Below are positions 53,799 through 63,413 of a stretch of DNA of 64,000 bases, piece by piece. This DNA is from Nitratireductor sp. GISD-1A_MAKvit (GTDB taxonomy: Bacteria; Pseudomonadota; Alphaproteobacteria; Rhizobiales; Rhizobiaceae): NCBI RefSeq assembly GCF_040819555.1, contig NZ_CP161920.1, positions 261,501 through 325,500 on the forward strand, given 5' to 3'. The notes beneath the pieces are model-generated. The model had not been told where the DNA came from and searched no databases. It saw nothing but the letters and a program-made list of their open reading frames with translations. The translations under genes and the position numbers were made by a program. How positions within the stretch are numbered: the stretch's first letter is position 1; every line of letters begins with the position of its first letter.

Positions 53799-54704
53799 TT
53801 ATGCCGCGATGGCCGGTTCTTCCAGCATGGCGTAGTAGCGCTCCTCGGCTTCGGCCGGCGGGATGTTGCCGATGGGCTCCAGCAGCCGGCGGTTGTTGAA
53901 CCAGTCGACCCAGGTCAGCGTGGCGAACTCGACGGCCTCGAAGCTTCGCCATGGCCCGCGCCGATGGATGACCTCGGCCTTGTAGAGGCCGTTGATCGTC
54001 TCGGCCAGCGCGTTGTCGTAGCTGTCGCCGACACTGCCCACAGACGGTTCGATGCCGGCTTCGGCGAGACGCTCGGTATAGCGGATGCTGACATATTGCG
54101 ATCCGCGGTCCGAATGATGAACCAGACCACCGCGATGAACGGGGCGGCGTTCGTGCAAGGCCTGTTCGAGAGCGTCGAGCACAAAGCTCGCATGGGCGGT
54201 CCTGCTCACCCGCCAGCCGACGATACGACGGGCGTAGGCGTCGATGACGAAGGCCACGTAAACGAAGCCCGACCAGGTGCTGACATAGGTGAAATCCGAG
54301 AGCCAGAGCATGTTCGGGGCCGGCGCGTGGAAGACCCGGTTCACGCGGTCAAGCGGGCACGGCGCGGCCTTGTCCTGCACCGTGGTGCGGATCGGCTTGC
54401 CACGAATGACGCCGTGAAGGCCGAGGTCGGCCATCAACCGCTCGACCGTGCAGCGCGCGACATCAAAGCCCTCGCGCAGCATCTGCCGCCAGACCTTCCT
54501 CGCGCCGTAGACCTCGAAGTTCTCGGCGAAGACGCGTTCGATCGCCGGTTTGAGCTCCAGGTCCCGCTTCGCCCGCGCCGACAGCTTCGCGGGATCAGTG
54601 CGCTTGGCGACATGATCGTGATAGGTCGATGGGGCGATCGGCAGCACCTTGCAGATCGGCTCGACCCCATGCGCCTCGCGGTGATCGTCGATGAACGCGA
54701 TCAT
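53799..54704 (-). CDS. IS3 transposase orfB (DDE integrase)
   Basis: The 301-residue protein has an rve-type core with the catalytic acids in [20 protein letters not shown] and [14 protein letters not shown], and RGSQYVS between them. It begins at ATG 54704 and overlaps orfA by 4 bases. In IS3 elements an OrfAB fusion made by programmed frameshifting is the true transposase. Confidence 0.93.
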   Translation of the reverse strand: MIAFIDDHREAHGVEPICKVLPIAPSTYHDHVAKRTDPAKLSARAKRDLELKPAIERVFAENFEVYGARKVWRQMLREGFDVARCTVERLMADLGLHGVIRGKPIRTTVQDKAAPCPLDRVNRVFHAPAPNMLWLSDFTYVSTWSGFVYVAFVIDAYARRIVGWRVSRTAHASFVLDALEQALHERRPVHRGGLVHHSDRGSQYVSIRYTERLAEAGIEPSVGSVGDSYDNALAETINGLYKAEVIHRRGPWRSFEAVEFATLTWVDWFNNRRLLEPIGNIPPAEAEERYYAMLEEPAIAA

Positions 54705-55031
54705 CGTTTGAATGGGCGGTCGAGCTCCGCCTGGGCAAAATAAGCGCTAGCCTTGCGCAGGATCTCATTGGCCTGTCGGAGTTCGCGGTTCTCCCGCTCA
54801 AGAGCCTTTATCTTCTCGGCCGTGTCCGTCGGCAAGCCGGCCCCTCTTGCCGGTATCGATCTCGGCCCTCTTTACCCAATCCAGCAGAGTGTGCGCCGAG
54901 CAGCCGATCTTTGCCGCTATCGACTGGCAGGCGGTCCAGCGCGAAGAATGATCAGCCTCGTGATCGAATACCAACCGCACCGCACGCTCGCGCACCTCAG
55001 GGGAAAACTTGTTCGTCGTTTTGCTCGTCAT
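54701..55031 (-). CDS. IS3 transposase orfA, frame broken by +1 base
   Basis: OrfA is the DNA-binding part: [13 protein letters not shown] and [19 protein letters not shown] form the helix-turn-helix, and a leucine-zipper-like helix follows ([20 protein letters not shown]). The coding strand reads AAGAGGGGCCGGC where AAGAGGGCCGGC would continue [12 protein letters not shown]. The extra base is in 54841-54844. Corrected, it is 109 residues ending PFKR, with its TGA overlapping the orfB ATG. Confidence 0.9.
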
Positions 55032-55633
55032 GGCTCCATCCTATTGGGAAGTTGGAGCCTCCGGCAAACCCGGGGCGGTTCAAAGCGGCTAAACTAGGCT
55101 CCCTATGAGAGCCATCAAATGGGTTGTTGCGGTTGGCCTACGATCTCCAAGCGGCTAAACTCCGTTGCGAACCGATAGGCCAGCCACGGCAGTTGCGGTT
55201 GGCCTACGATCTCCAAGCGGCTAAACTACATGCAACAGATCACGCGATATGCGAATGGTTGCGGTTGGCCTACGATCTCCAAGCGGCTAAACTTTACTCG
55301 AACAGAACGAGCTGTTCCCTGCAGTTGCGGTTGGCCTACGATCTCCAAGCGGCTAAACTGTCACTAAAACGACGAAAGCGGGGCCATGGGTTGCGGTTGG
55401 CCTACGATCTCCAAGCGGCTAAACTTGTATCGGTGAACCACTTCATGACGTCAGCGTTGCGGTTGGCCTACGATCTCCAAGCGGCTAAACTCGTCTTTCC
55501 GGCACCATCTACACCATCATGGTTGCGGTTGGCCTACGATCTCCAAGCGGCTAAACTGCAATTGAACGTGCCAATGGTGACGAAAAGTTGCGGTTGGCCT
55601 ACGATCTCCAAGCGGCTAAACTAGACCTCAGAT

Positions 55634-55659
55634 AAGCCCTAGAAAAACTAGGGCTTTTT
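55634..55659 (+). terminator. Intrinsic terminator at the end of the CRISPR array
   Basis: AAGCCCTAG at 55634-55642 pairs with CTAGGGCTT at 55648-55656 across AAAAA, followed by T residues on the plus strand. It begins 12 bases after the last repeat and would stop transcripts of the array before they enter cas2. It supports plus-strand transcription. Confidence 0.88.
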
Positions 55660-55694
55660 CTCTCAAGGAGGGCAAAAAAAAACGATATGCTCGC

Positions 55695-56039
55695 CTAGAA
55701 AAGCGCAAGTTGGTCAGGGTTTTCCGCTCTGCGTTCACGGTTTTGTCCTGTGAATATACGAGCATTGCCATACTGGCGGTCGGTGATCGACACAATATGC
55801 ACCTTGCCCTTTCTCGGCAACGCACGTCTCACCTTGTCAATAAATACTTCGCAAGCTTCTTTGCTCGTAGCAAAGCGCAAGTAAACTGAGAATTGCGCCA
55901 TCTCGAAGCCTTCGTCCAGCAGGAAATTGCGGAACTTTGCAGCTGACTTGCGCTCCGCCTTCGTGCTAACGGGCAAATCGAACATCACATACAACCACAT
56001 CATACGGTACCCGCTCAATGCCGGCAGCCGCGCAACCAT
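55695..56039 (-). CDS. cas2: CRISPR-associated endonuclease Cas2
   Basis: Cas2 forms the spacer-capture complex with Cas1. The 114-residue protein has a ferredoxin-like fold with WLYVMFDLPVSTKAERKS and FSVYLRFA, as in type II Cas2. It starts 9 bases after cas1 (GAGGG about 6 bases before the ATG at 56039) and ends before the array. In-frame ATGs at 56003 and 56000 are alternatives. Confidence 0.95.
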   Translation of the reverse strand: MVARLPALSGYRMMWLYVMFDLPVSTKAERKSAAKFRNFLLDEGFEMAQFSVYLRFATSKEACEVFIDKVRRALPRKGKVHIVSITDRQYGNARIFTGQNRERRAENPDQLALF

Positions 56040-56048
56040 TGATGTCCC

Positions 56049-56949
56049 TCACGTCTCCAGCGACGACACCCGCTGCGGAAGATCCAGCGTGCGAACTTCG
56101 CCGGAAAAGCACCGCGCCGCCGAAAGTGCGAGACGCTCCAAGCATAGCCCGACTGGGGTTGTTCCCTGTTTTGTTCTCATATCGGTGACTAGGATGCGTG
56201 CCAGCATTGGTTTGGTGCTGCGATCCAGATCGGTTTTGCCTCTGGACAAGAGACTATAAACCAACTGGTCGGCAAGCGGTCGAAACGGCTCCATTAAATC
56301 ATCGGCAAGAGCAAACGCATTGCCACGCTGACGATGGGCAACTCCGAGACTGGGGTGCAGGCCAGCCGCCATAACGGCCCTCGCTGTTCCAGCCCTCAAC
56401 ACAGTGTAACAGTAGTTGAGCATGGCGTTTACACCGCTTGCTGAGCGATCACGTCGGAAGTCTTGGCCAAAAAGGAGACGCCAATAGCGACGGGGCCGCT
56501 TGAGCCTCGACATTCTCTGGATCGCCGGAGCGAACCTTTCGTGCCAGCAGCGTGAAGCCTTCGTGGGGTGCTCCAACGGCCTCCAAAGTCGCCTTTTGAC
56601 TCTCAATTTTGGCAACGACTAGCTGCGCCCAGAGGCGCTTCCTCAATGGCCGGGAGGATGCAGCCTGGTCGGCCATGCGGCCGGCCTGTTCGTGGTGCCC
56701 GTCTACTGTCCAAAGCACGCCCGCGGGCCGGTGGTTGGCCCCGCAAACAATCAACGGCGTACCGCGTTCAACCAACGCAATCAATAGGTTGTTGGAGTAA
56801 GTGATGCCGTGGGCTGAGGCGATCACTGCGGCAATGTTGTCAAGCGGGACACGGCCAACTTCCGAACCATCCGCATTGACCGTCAGAAAACCGCGATGCC
56901 GGGCCAAGTGGCGCCCGTCCTCGGATATCTCTACCAACCGACCGATCAT
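56049..56949 (-). CDS. cas1: CRISPR-associated integrase Cas1, frame broken by +1 base
   Basis: Cas1 integrates new spacers. The N-terminal half (MIGRLVEISEDGRHLARHRG) and C-terminal half (SASGVNAMLNYCYTVLRAG, GLHPSLGVAHRQRGNAFALA, DDLMEPFRPLAD) are typical type II Cas1, with the metal residues in the second half. They are in different frames. The coding strand reads GCGGCCCCGTCGC where GCGGCCCGTCGC would join AARRYWRLLFG. The extra base is in 56492-56495. Corrected, it is 299 residues and is intact. Confidence 0.95.
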
Positions 56950-56951
56950 CC

Positions 56952-59900
56952 CTACCCCCTGCCGACGGGGATTATACGGCCGATAGGATCCACACGTACC
57001 AGCCGCGCACCAGCCTTCTGCAACTTTGAAAAGGCGGCTTGCATATAGTCGCCAGGCCCAAGCTTTCCCGCATAGAGATGAGGAACGAACTCGATGCGAT
57101 TGTTGGCAGGCGAGAGTTTGCGCACGACGTAATAACGTCGCCCATCGCCAAAGTTCGCTTCAATAGTGTCGCCCTTGTGTAGACGCATGACCAGCCGAGC
57201 GTCATTGGACTGCACTCTCCAAGCAGGAGTGAAGTCCTTTCGGTTGGCGTCAAAGACCGAAACTCCTTCGCCGCACCACTTACCTTCAGGGGTCGAGAAA
57301 ATCTCAATACAGTGATTGGCACCTGGCACGTAGGTTTTGTGAAAGCGCCCCTTTCCATGGCTCAAATTTATTGTGTATTTTTCCGTCTTCAGCACACGAA
57401 CGCGGCGAATGCCATTCTGCTCGCCGAAATTCGCCAACGCATCGGTCAGTCTGATCCCGTCCCGTTTCGCATCATAAGCGACTTCCTCTAGAGCTTCGCG
57501 GAGTTTGAGGTCACGCACTTGTCCAATCTCTCGTTCGCTTAAAGCGGCAATTGGCTTGCGGGTAACGAGATTCATAATTTTTCCACGAATCTCTTCATGC
57601 ACAGCGCCATAGGCCGTCTCTTCGTGCAACTGGCCTGAGGTAACATGGGAATTGCCGCTTGCTCCGGGGGGTAGGCCATGATCAGGTTTATGTGAGATCA
57701 CCATCATATCTAGCCTGTCGCGCAATGTAACGCGGTAGCCTTCGAATGGCTCCGGGAACTCGCCCTTCTCGGCCCAACGACCAAGATTAAACGCCTCGGC
57801 ACGGCCCACCGCAGTAGCGACCCTTTGCAGAATTGCGCGGTTCGTGCAGGCAATAACAAAGGCGTCGACAGCGTGGTGGCGATGATCATCACGACTTTTT
57901 GCCAGCTCACCATCGGCAATTGCCCTATTATGGTCGCCGAGCAAACCGTTCAAACCCCACATGGCGCGCAGCATTGCGGTCAAACGGCCCGGGATAGCAA
58001 AGACACGTCTGTTGCGATCCTCACCGTAGAGGTGGCCAAGATACTCCTTGGCGAGACGCGCAATGTGCTGGGAATCTGTAAGATGGCGAGCAATAAAGTC
58101 ACCTCCCGAGGTGAATTTGTCCAGCGCATCTGGCTGGAATCTCCAAGCCTTTCTAGGAAACAGTCGCCATGCACGCTCGACTACATCTTGCAAGCGATCT
58201 CCCGTCCAGACATCGGCAGGTGACCGGTTCCCCTTGATTCGATTCATCTCACGTGTGCACAATACCTTGTTGGCAAAGCTATCGTCCAACGTCTTTGAAC
58301 GCGGCAGTATGTGATCAATATCAACCGCACCGGAAAACAACATTTCCTTGGAAATCGGTGTTCCAGAATAGACGCAGACACGTTCGTCCGCTGGAAGTTC
58401 TTCGTAGAGCCTAAGCAGCAAGCGGTTGCTGTAGGTATCGGCGAAACCGAGCGTTCGCAGTTCTTCGTTGCGGCGCTGGTTCGCTGCCTCATTCTCGCGG
58501 TTGCGACGAATTGCTTCCTGTTTCTGCCGGTGATTCTGCTTCAACTCGCGTGCCAGCTCGATATGAATTTTCGCCGGCTTGCCATATGTCTCAATCAGCG
58601 CGTTAACAACGGTTCGCATTTGGTTTAGCGCAATGTGTACCGTTGGATTTGGTACGCGGCCGATACGCTCTTGGCTACTCTCAGGTGCATCGGGGTTGGA
58701 GATCACATGGCGGGCCATGGCCTCCCCATAATAGGGCAGACGAGCAAAGCAGCCAGCCTTTAGGTCGGAATGGTGTAAATCGAGACGAGCAACCGCCTCG
58801 TCATATGTCAATGGGCGCAGATAGATTTCGCCGGTCAACGGATCCTCTGTTTCAAGGCTACCGCTTTCCATTTCCTTGACAATATCGGAAAGCAACGAAC
58901 GGCCTATGTGACCATGACCCTGCGGTAGGCGCACCGAACCCGCAGCAGTGGCTGCCTTCTCCTCAAGGCCGAACTCCTCCATTAGCCAAGTAACCAAAAT
59001 ATCCTCGTCCGGCTCCGCGAGCAGATTCTCGACAATATCTGTTTGGCGATCACGCGGCAGGGCCTCGCCAGAAAGCGCCGAAGATATCGCGTTTTCCAAG
59101 CGCCGCGGCTGTCCTGTCCACATCAAGCCCTTTACGGCCGCCGCGCTCAAGATTGAACATGGCATCGTTCGGTAGTTTGAGCGCTTGTCGCATTTTCTCG
59201 AATGCGACTGTAGAAGAGCGCGCAGCCAGCAAATTGGCCAACGCATCGCGCTCCTGCAGGGAAAGCCGGCGCGCAGGGCGGCCTGGACGCTCGACTTCCA
59301 GATTCGCCAACTCTGAAAGGATACGGAAACGCTGAAACAGCGGCAGGGCACGGGGTGCTCGTTCGCCGAGATCGACTTCTACAGCACCCGCCATCGCCCT
59401 TTCGCTGCTCGGTCGAAAAGTACACCGTCCTACTGCCGGCTTCTTCAAGGGTCGTTGGGCGATGATAATCCGCTTCAGTCTCGACAGCAGTGCATCTGTC
59501 AATTCGCGATGATACCGCGATTGCACCTTCCAGATTTCATCCAACTCGTGCTCGATCATGGCTCGGGTGGGATAAAAATCATAAAGTACCTTGGCTCCAT
59601 CTGCGGTGGGGCGAAACCGCACGCCCCCCCCTACGGGCGGCGAGCAATCATTGCAATGCGATTTACCGATCCGAGCACCCTGAGCATCGACCCGATAGCC
59701 GTACTTGTCGCGAGCGTGGCGGTGGGCCAAAAACTCACCCAGCGTACGCGCATTCGCAGCCTTGAGCGCCGCAGAGAGATTAGTGATCCCCTGCTTCGTG
59801 GCACCGCCTTCGGCATCGTCTGCATCCACAATCCGGTTGGATAGAAAGCCGCGGCGGCGGTTCAGATGAAAAATCGCCCTACCTATCTCGTGCAACGCGA

Positions 59901-60264
59901 GCGGCCTTTCCAATGCGGCAGCGCGTAACCAGTATGGATCCATCCGTTCCAATGCTTTGCGCTCAATCTCGTTCGGCGGCATCAGCCCCGTTGCGATCAA
60001 GGTCCTCATCAATGAATTCTGTCGTCGCAGGAACCGGTCACGCCGACGTCGCATAGCTCGCGCTTGTCGGCGTTTTGCTGCTAAAGAGTTTTTCGACTGG
60101 GGATCACGACCGGCCTCCTCATTGGGTGTCAAAATACGCACCCCAGCATCGAGCACGCCACGAGGCTCGCCATCTGCGTCAGTTTCGACAGCACACCACC
60201 CTATAGAATTGGTTCCTAGATCGAGGCCAAGCGTGTAGGAACACTGAATACTGTTGGAAGTCAT
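56952..60264 (-). CDS. cas9: Type II-C Cas9 nuclease, frame broken by +1 base
   Basis: Corrected, Cas9 has 1,103 residues, normal for II-C. RuvC-I holds Asp15 (LGLDLGTNSIGW), the Arg-rich bridge helix is RRQARAMRRRRDRFLRRQ, RuvC-II has Glu569 (IHIELAREL), HNH has His651 (VDIDHILPRS) and RuvC-III has HHAVDAFVIA with Asp800. The C-terminal half carries the PAM-interacting region. The frame breaks at CGAGGCCCTGCC, where CGAGGCCTGCC joins FWRGLPRDRQTDIVE; the extra base is in 59060-59062. It uses the crRNA and tracrRNA encoded nearby to cut DNA. The ATG at 60264 starts the RuvC-I strand closely, as in the family. Confidence 0.96.
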
Positions 60265-60464
60265 ACCCCTCCCCGAAATCTGACTACAAAACTTATCCAG
60301 CAATCAATCCTATACGAGAAGCCGAATCTTCGAAAAGTCAAATCTGACAAGATGTTTGTTCCAACATGGATATTGGTTGATTCCTTGGGATCAAACGCCC
60401 ACCTTTGAATTAAATCGGCTTTCAAAGTGTGATAGTTTTATCATTGTTTAATCACTTAGCGGGC

Positions 60465-60492
60465 TTGCAATATCTGCGCTGTCTAATATGAT
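60465..60492 (+). promoter_or_regulatory. Sigma-70-type promoter for the tracrRNA
   Basis: TTGCAA at 60465-60470 and TATGAT at 60487-60492 are 16 bases apart. Transcription would start near 60500, just before the antirepeat. It is divergent from cas9. Confidence 0.65.
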
Positions 60493-60499
60493 CACTTTT

Positions 60500-60612
60500 G
60501 GGTGCCTATAAGCTTAGCCGCTTGGAGATCGTAGGCCACCCGTTAACAAGCACCTTTGAGTGCACAAAATTCTCTTTTGAGAAGTGCGACGGGCTGCGGC
60601 CCGTCGTTTACG
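60500..60612 (+). ncRNA. tracrRNA
   Basis: AGCTTAGCC begins an antirepeat at 60511 that is complementary to the CRISPR repeat over 25 contiguous bases (60514-60538). Three hairpins follow: GCAC/GTGC (60550-60563), TTCTC/GAGAA (60570-60583) and CGACGGGC/GCCCGTCG (60587-60606), the last followed by TTTA. This matches the layout of type II-C tracrRNAs. It would pair with crRNA for RNase III trimming and Cas9 loading. Confidence 0.9.
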
Positions 60613-61422
60613 TTCTGGCAATATGACTTTTGAGGCAAATGTTGATTCGGGGATTCTTTTTGACCCTTTTTCCTATTGTCTACAATGAGCGCTGATGCTG
60701 CAGCCTGAGCGAGGACAGTTAGAAAATTCAGATCATCAAAAGTGCCACGGTCAGACTTGCCTGAGACCTCAAGCGTCTGGCATTTGATCATTGCTCTATT
60801 GAACATAAGATCGGGATCGTCTTGGCCGGCTTGCGCGGGTAGATAGCAAGTAACTCCACTTCCCGGAAGTGGAATATTCGCACGGTCGAGCCGTAGCAAC
60901 TGCCGGATTTACAAGGGATCCTCGCGAGCACCCTCAGCAGCGCCCGTTATAAATAGCACGCGCACGGCGTCGGCAACTCGGTGAATCGCTGCCGCACCCT
61001 AGGCGTTATGGATCTCCATTTTGGACAAGTTTCATGAAGTATTTTTTGAGTCCGTGCTTAATCAGTGGGATTTATCTCTGCGGGAGCCGATGATCAAAAG
61101 CCTCAAGAGATCCGTTGTTCTGCATTAAGAATGTCGGCTTAGTATCTTTAACGCAGATAGATTCGATCAAGGGCCCGACCTGTGGGTTATCCGTGATGCC
61201 GTCGAATTCAATTGCAAGGCGTCTAGCGAAAATGTGCTACGCATACATTTAAGAGAAAAAAAGGGGAGGGGGTAAAATTCTAAGGATGATATGGGGATTA
61301 AGTTCACAATATAAGAACGCTAGAAACTTCAAACACCCCATCAAGTCTCTGCGATCTAAGCAGAAACGACCGAAAAATAAAATCTATTTAAAACCAATGG
61401 GTTTAGTAAATTTCACTGTATT
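60613..61422. other. Non-coding or decayed region between tracrRNA and the helicase gene
   Basis: No convincing gene is seen. An open frame of 118 codons on the minus strand (60543-60899) overlaps the tracrRNA and has no clear ribosome site. A 54-codon minus-strand stretch near 61076-61240 (RRLAIEFDGITDNP) looks coding-like but lacks a start and may be a decayed fragment. The rest is A/T-rich, unlike the GC-rich core chromosome. Confidence 0.5.
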
Positions 61423-63346
61423 TTAACGTTTGATTAGGAATGTCTTTGAATATCTTCCGGATTTTTCTGCGGAATAAGCAACTCCTATTCTGTTTAGATC
61501 GTATAATATAGAGCGCTTTTTTCTCAAGGCATCTTTAATGTTTCTTTCTTCATTTTTATTCAATCCTATTTCCTTGAAAACGTCAGATATTAAATACCTT
61601 CCAGGGTTTTTATTTTTCATTGCTATTATTAGCGCTTCTCTTGACGATACTTTTTGGTTGGTAGTTCCCCCCGAACCATCTAAGTCGTACTCCCAGTCGC
61701 GTATAACCGCGCCGGTGAAGGCCTCGCGAATTGCGCTCTCAACATCTCTTCCCAGAACGGTCTTCGGAAGGGTAACAAAAACCTCTGTCGGCAAACAGTT
61801 GCCCTCTTCATCTATCACCTTGCGACTGCGCGGGCGGCCCAAGGCCTGGATCACCTGTGCGGCAATCGACATCACCTCAAGTCTGTGACGAATGGCCTTT
61901 GCTTCCTTGGATCGAAGCCACTCTTTTGTTTGAGCACCTCTCAACGCGAAATAAATGTTCACCGGCCATGCTCGATCCCGGAAACTCAGGCCAAACAGTA
62001 CTGCCTTGTTGCAGTCGCGAAAGTCGTTGAGGCCGTCGAGGCTGCCCCAATGTCCAGTTAATGCAATCTCCTCAGGGAGGTGCTTTCTTGCCAGTGCCTC
62101 GGTCGCCAGATGCGTTACCACCATCCACTTGTCTCCTGGCTTAGTGTGCTCGGAGACGAATTGCGCCAAGTGTTTAAGCCGCGCTTCACCAGCTTCGCGC
62201 ATTGCCTCCTTGCCAATGCCGCTGGAGCGGAGGATGTGAATCGTCAAGTTTCGATAGCTTCGCACCTTGGGAAGCGGAACAAGCTTGGCGCGCCGGTAGT
62301 CCAACACGGGATCTTGGTTCGCGGTTGCATTCAGCACTACGGGTGCAAAGAAATGCGGCACCTTCTCTTTTCCGGTGGTTAGAGCCTTACGCGAACCTTG
62401 AATCGAGAAGAGTGCCCAATGCCGATATAGCTGGATGATCGCAGAGAGGGTCTCCCATACATGCTGCAGTTCCGCATTCTTGCTATCGGGATCGTTCCAA
62501 ACTGGGTGGTATGACGATACGGATTTCAAGTCCGACACCATTTGGCGGAAGAGTATCTCCAGCTCATCTATCTGCCTGCTGGAAAGTGGATCTTGCTCGC
62601 TCCATATGGGCGAAATCTCTTCAACACGGCTTGAGACAGCCTTGAAGAAATCGAGCATTGATGAGACTGCGGCGAAAGCCTGCCGATGCTTTGCCTTAAA
62701 CTCCGCAGAGACGCGAAGCCCCAACACCCGGTGCAATGAACCTTCGTCAACTGAATGGAATTCAACTGCATTGGCCAAGGGCCTCATCGATGATAACGAG
62801 GCACCGACGCCCGCCTTCCCAGCTCCCGTAGGCGTCGACTATCCCAGAATATGATTGTGCCCAGGACTGCGTGACAGCAGCATGTGTAATCACTACCACC
62901 GGGAAATGCCGGCATTCTTGCAAGGTGACCGCGTTGGACGAGTGTCGCGTAATGGCAGCCTCGAAGCCGGCAAGCTCATTAATCGTGCGTGCGGCGTCCT
63001 CGCATTGCTGAATGGTTCGAGCGACGAAGAGACCGCCAATTTGTAGCGGCGGTGAAAGTTTTCTGGAAGCCTTTGCCATCATTGCCAGGTACAGCAACGC
63101 GCCTTGTGTCTTCCCGACGCCCATCTCGGGCGCTAAAACCTGCCATGCTGGGGCAATTGAGAGGGCGCTTGCCTTCATATTCTGTTGGATTGCCAGGTGG
63201 AACGTCTCCCCCATCCTGGTCCAAAGCTCCCGGAAGGCAGGACCGGAGACATTGCCCAACTTCAAAGTCCACAACCGCTCCATTTCAGCGGCGAAATCGG
63301 ATGGCAATACTGTCATTGAGTGTCGTGATTTGCGATCTTGCTCCAT
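61423..63346 (-). CDS. Helicase-like ATPase of the duplicated element, frame broken by +1 base
   Basis: The corrected protein is 640 residues with a P-loop APEMGVGKTQGAL (near 75), Walker B CLVIIDEAL, a middle ALTGHWGSLDGLNDFRDCNK that resembles late helicase motifs, and a winged-helix-like C-terminus. It is probably an SF2-type helicase of a phage or mobile element. The frame breaks at GAGGCCCTTGGCC, where GAGGCCTTGGCC gives DEALANAVEFHS; the extra base is in 62779-62781. It diverges from the zinc-finger gene across the dyad. Function is inferred from motifs only. Confidence 0.7.
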
Positions 63347-63349
63347 CTT

Positions 63350-63396
63350 AATGCAGGCAAGTCTCTATAAGGGTCTTATAGAGGTTTGCCCGCATT
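63350..63396. promoter_or_regulatory. 47-bp imperfect dyad between divergent genes, right copy
   Basis: The same dyad as at 52941-52987 in the opposite orientation, between the intact helicase start (63346) and the zinc-finger gene start (63414). Confidence 0.65.
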
Positions 63397-63413
63397 AAAT
63401 TTGTGCAGTTCAT

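Larger units (their letters stand above)
53760..55082 (-). mobile_element. IS3-family insertion sequence inside a CRISPR repeat
   Basis: The element is 1,323 bp with terminal inverted repeats of about 25 bases (TGAACCGCCCCGGGTTTGCC at the left, its complement at the right). A 3-bp AAG direct repeat flanks it (53757-53759 and 55083-55085), typical of IS3. It carries orfA and orfB on the minus strand. It splits one repeat of the array between positions 26 and 27. Confidence 0.95.
53074..55622 (+). CRISPR. Type II-C CRISPR array, 19 repeats and 18 spacers, split by an IS
   Basis: The 36-bp repeat begins GTTGCGGTTGGCC and ends CGGCTAAACT. Repeats start every 66 bases from 53074 to 53734, then at 55126 to 55587, with 30-base spacers (the last is 29). 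The first repeat at 53074 is degenerate (six mismatches). The repeat at 53734 is interrupted after 26 bases by an IS3 element and resumes at 55086. Transcription is assigned to the plus strand: the antirepeat of the tracrRNA pairs with this strand, and a terminator follows the last repeat at 55634. I could not identify any spacer targets. Confidence 0.97.

Noticed and set aside
55623..55694. A classical 5' leader for the array next to cas2
   Set aside because: The 72 bases hold an intrinsic terminator for plus-strand transcripts; they may serve adaptation but not as a promoter-bearing leader.
60543..60899. 118-codon minus-strand open frame over the tracrRNA
   Set aside because: No ribosome site; it overlaps the antisense strand of the tracrRNA hairpins.
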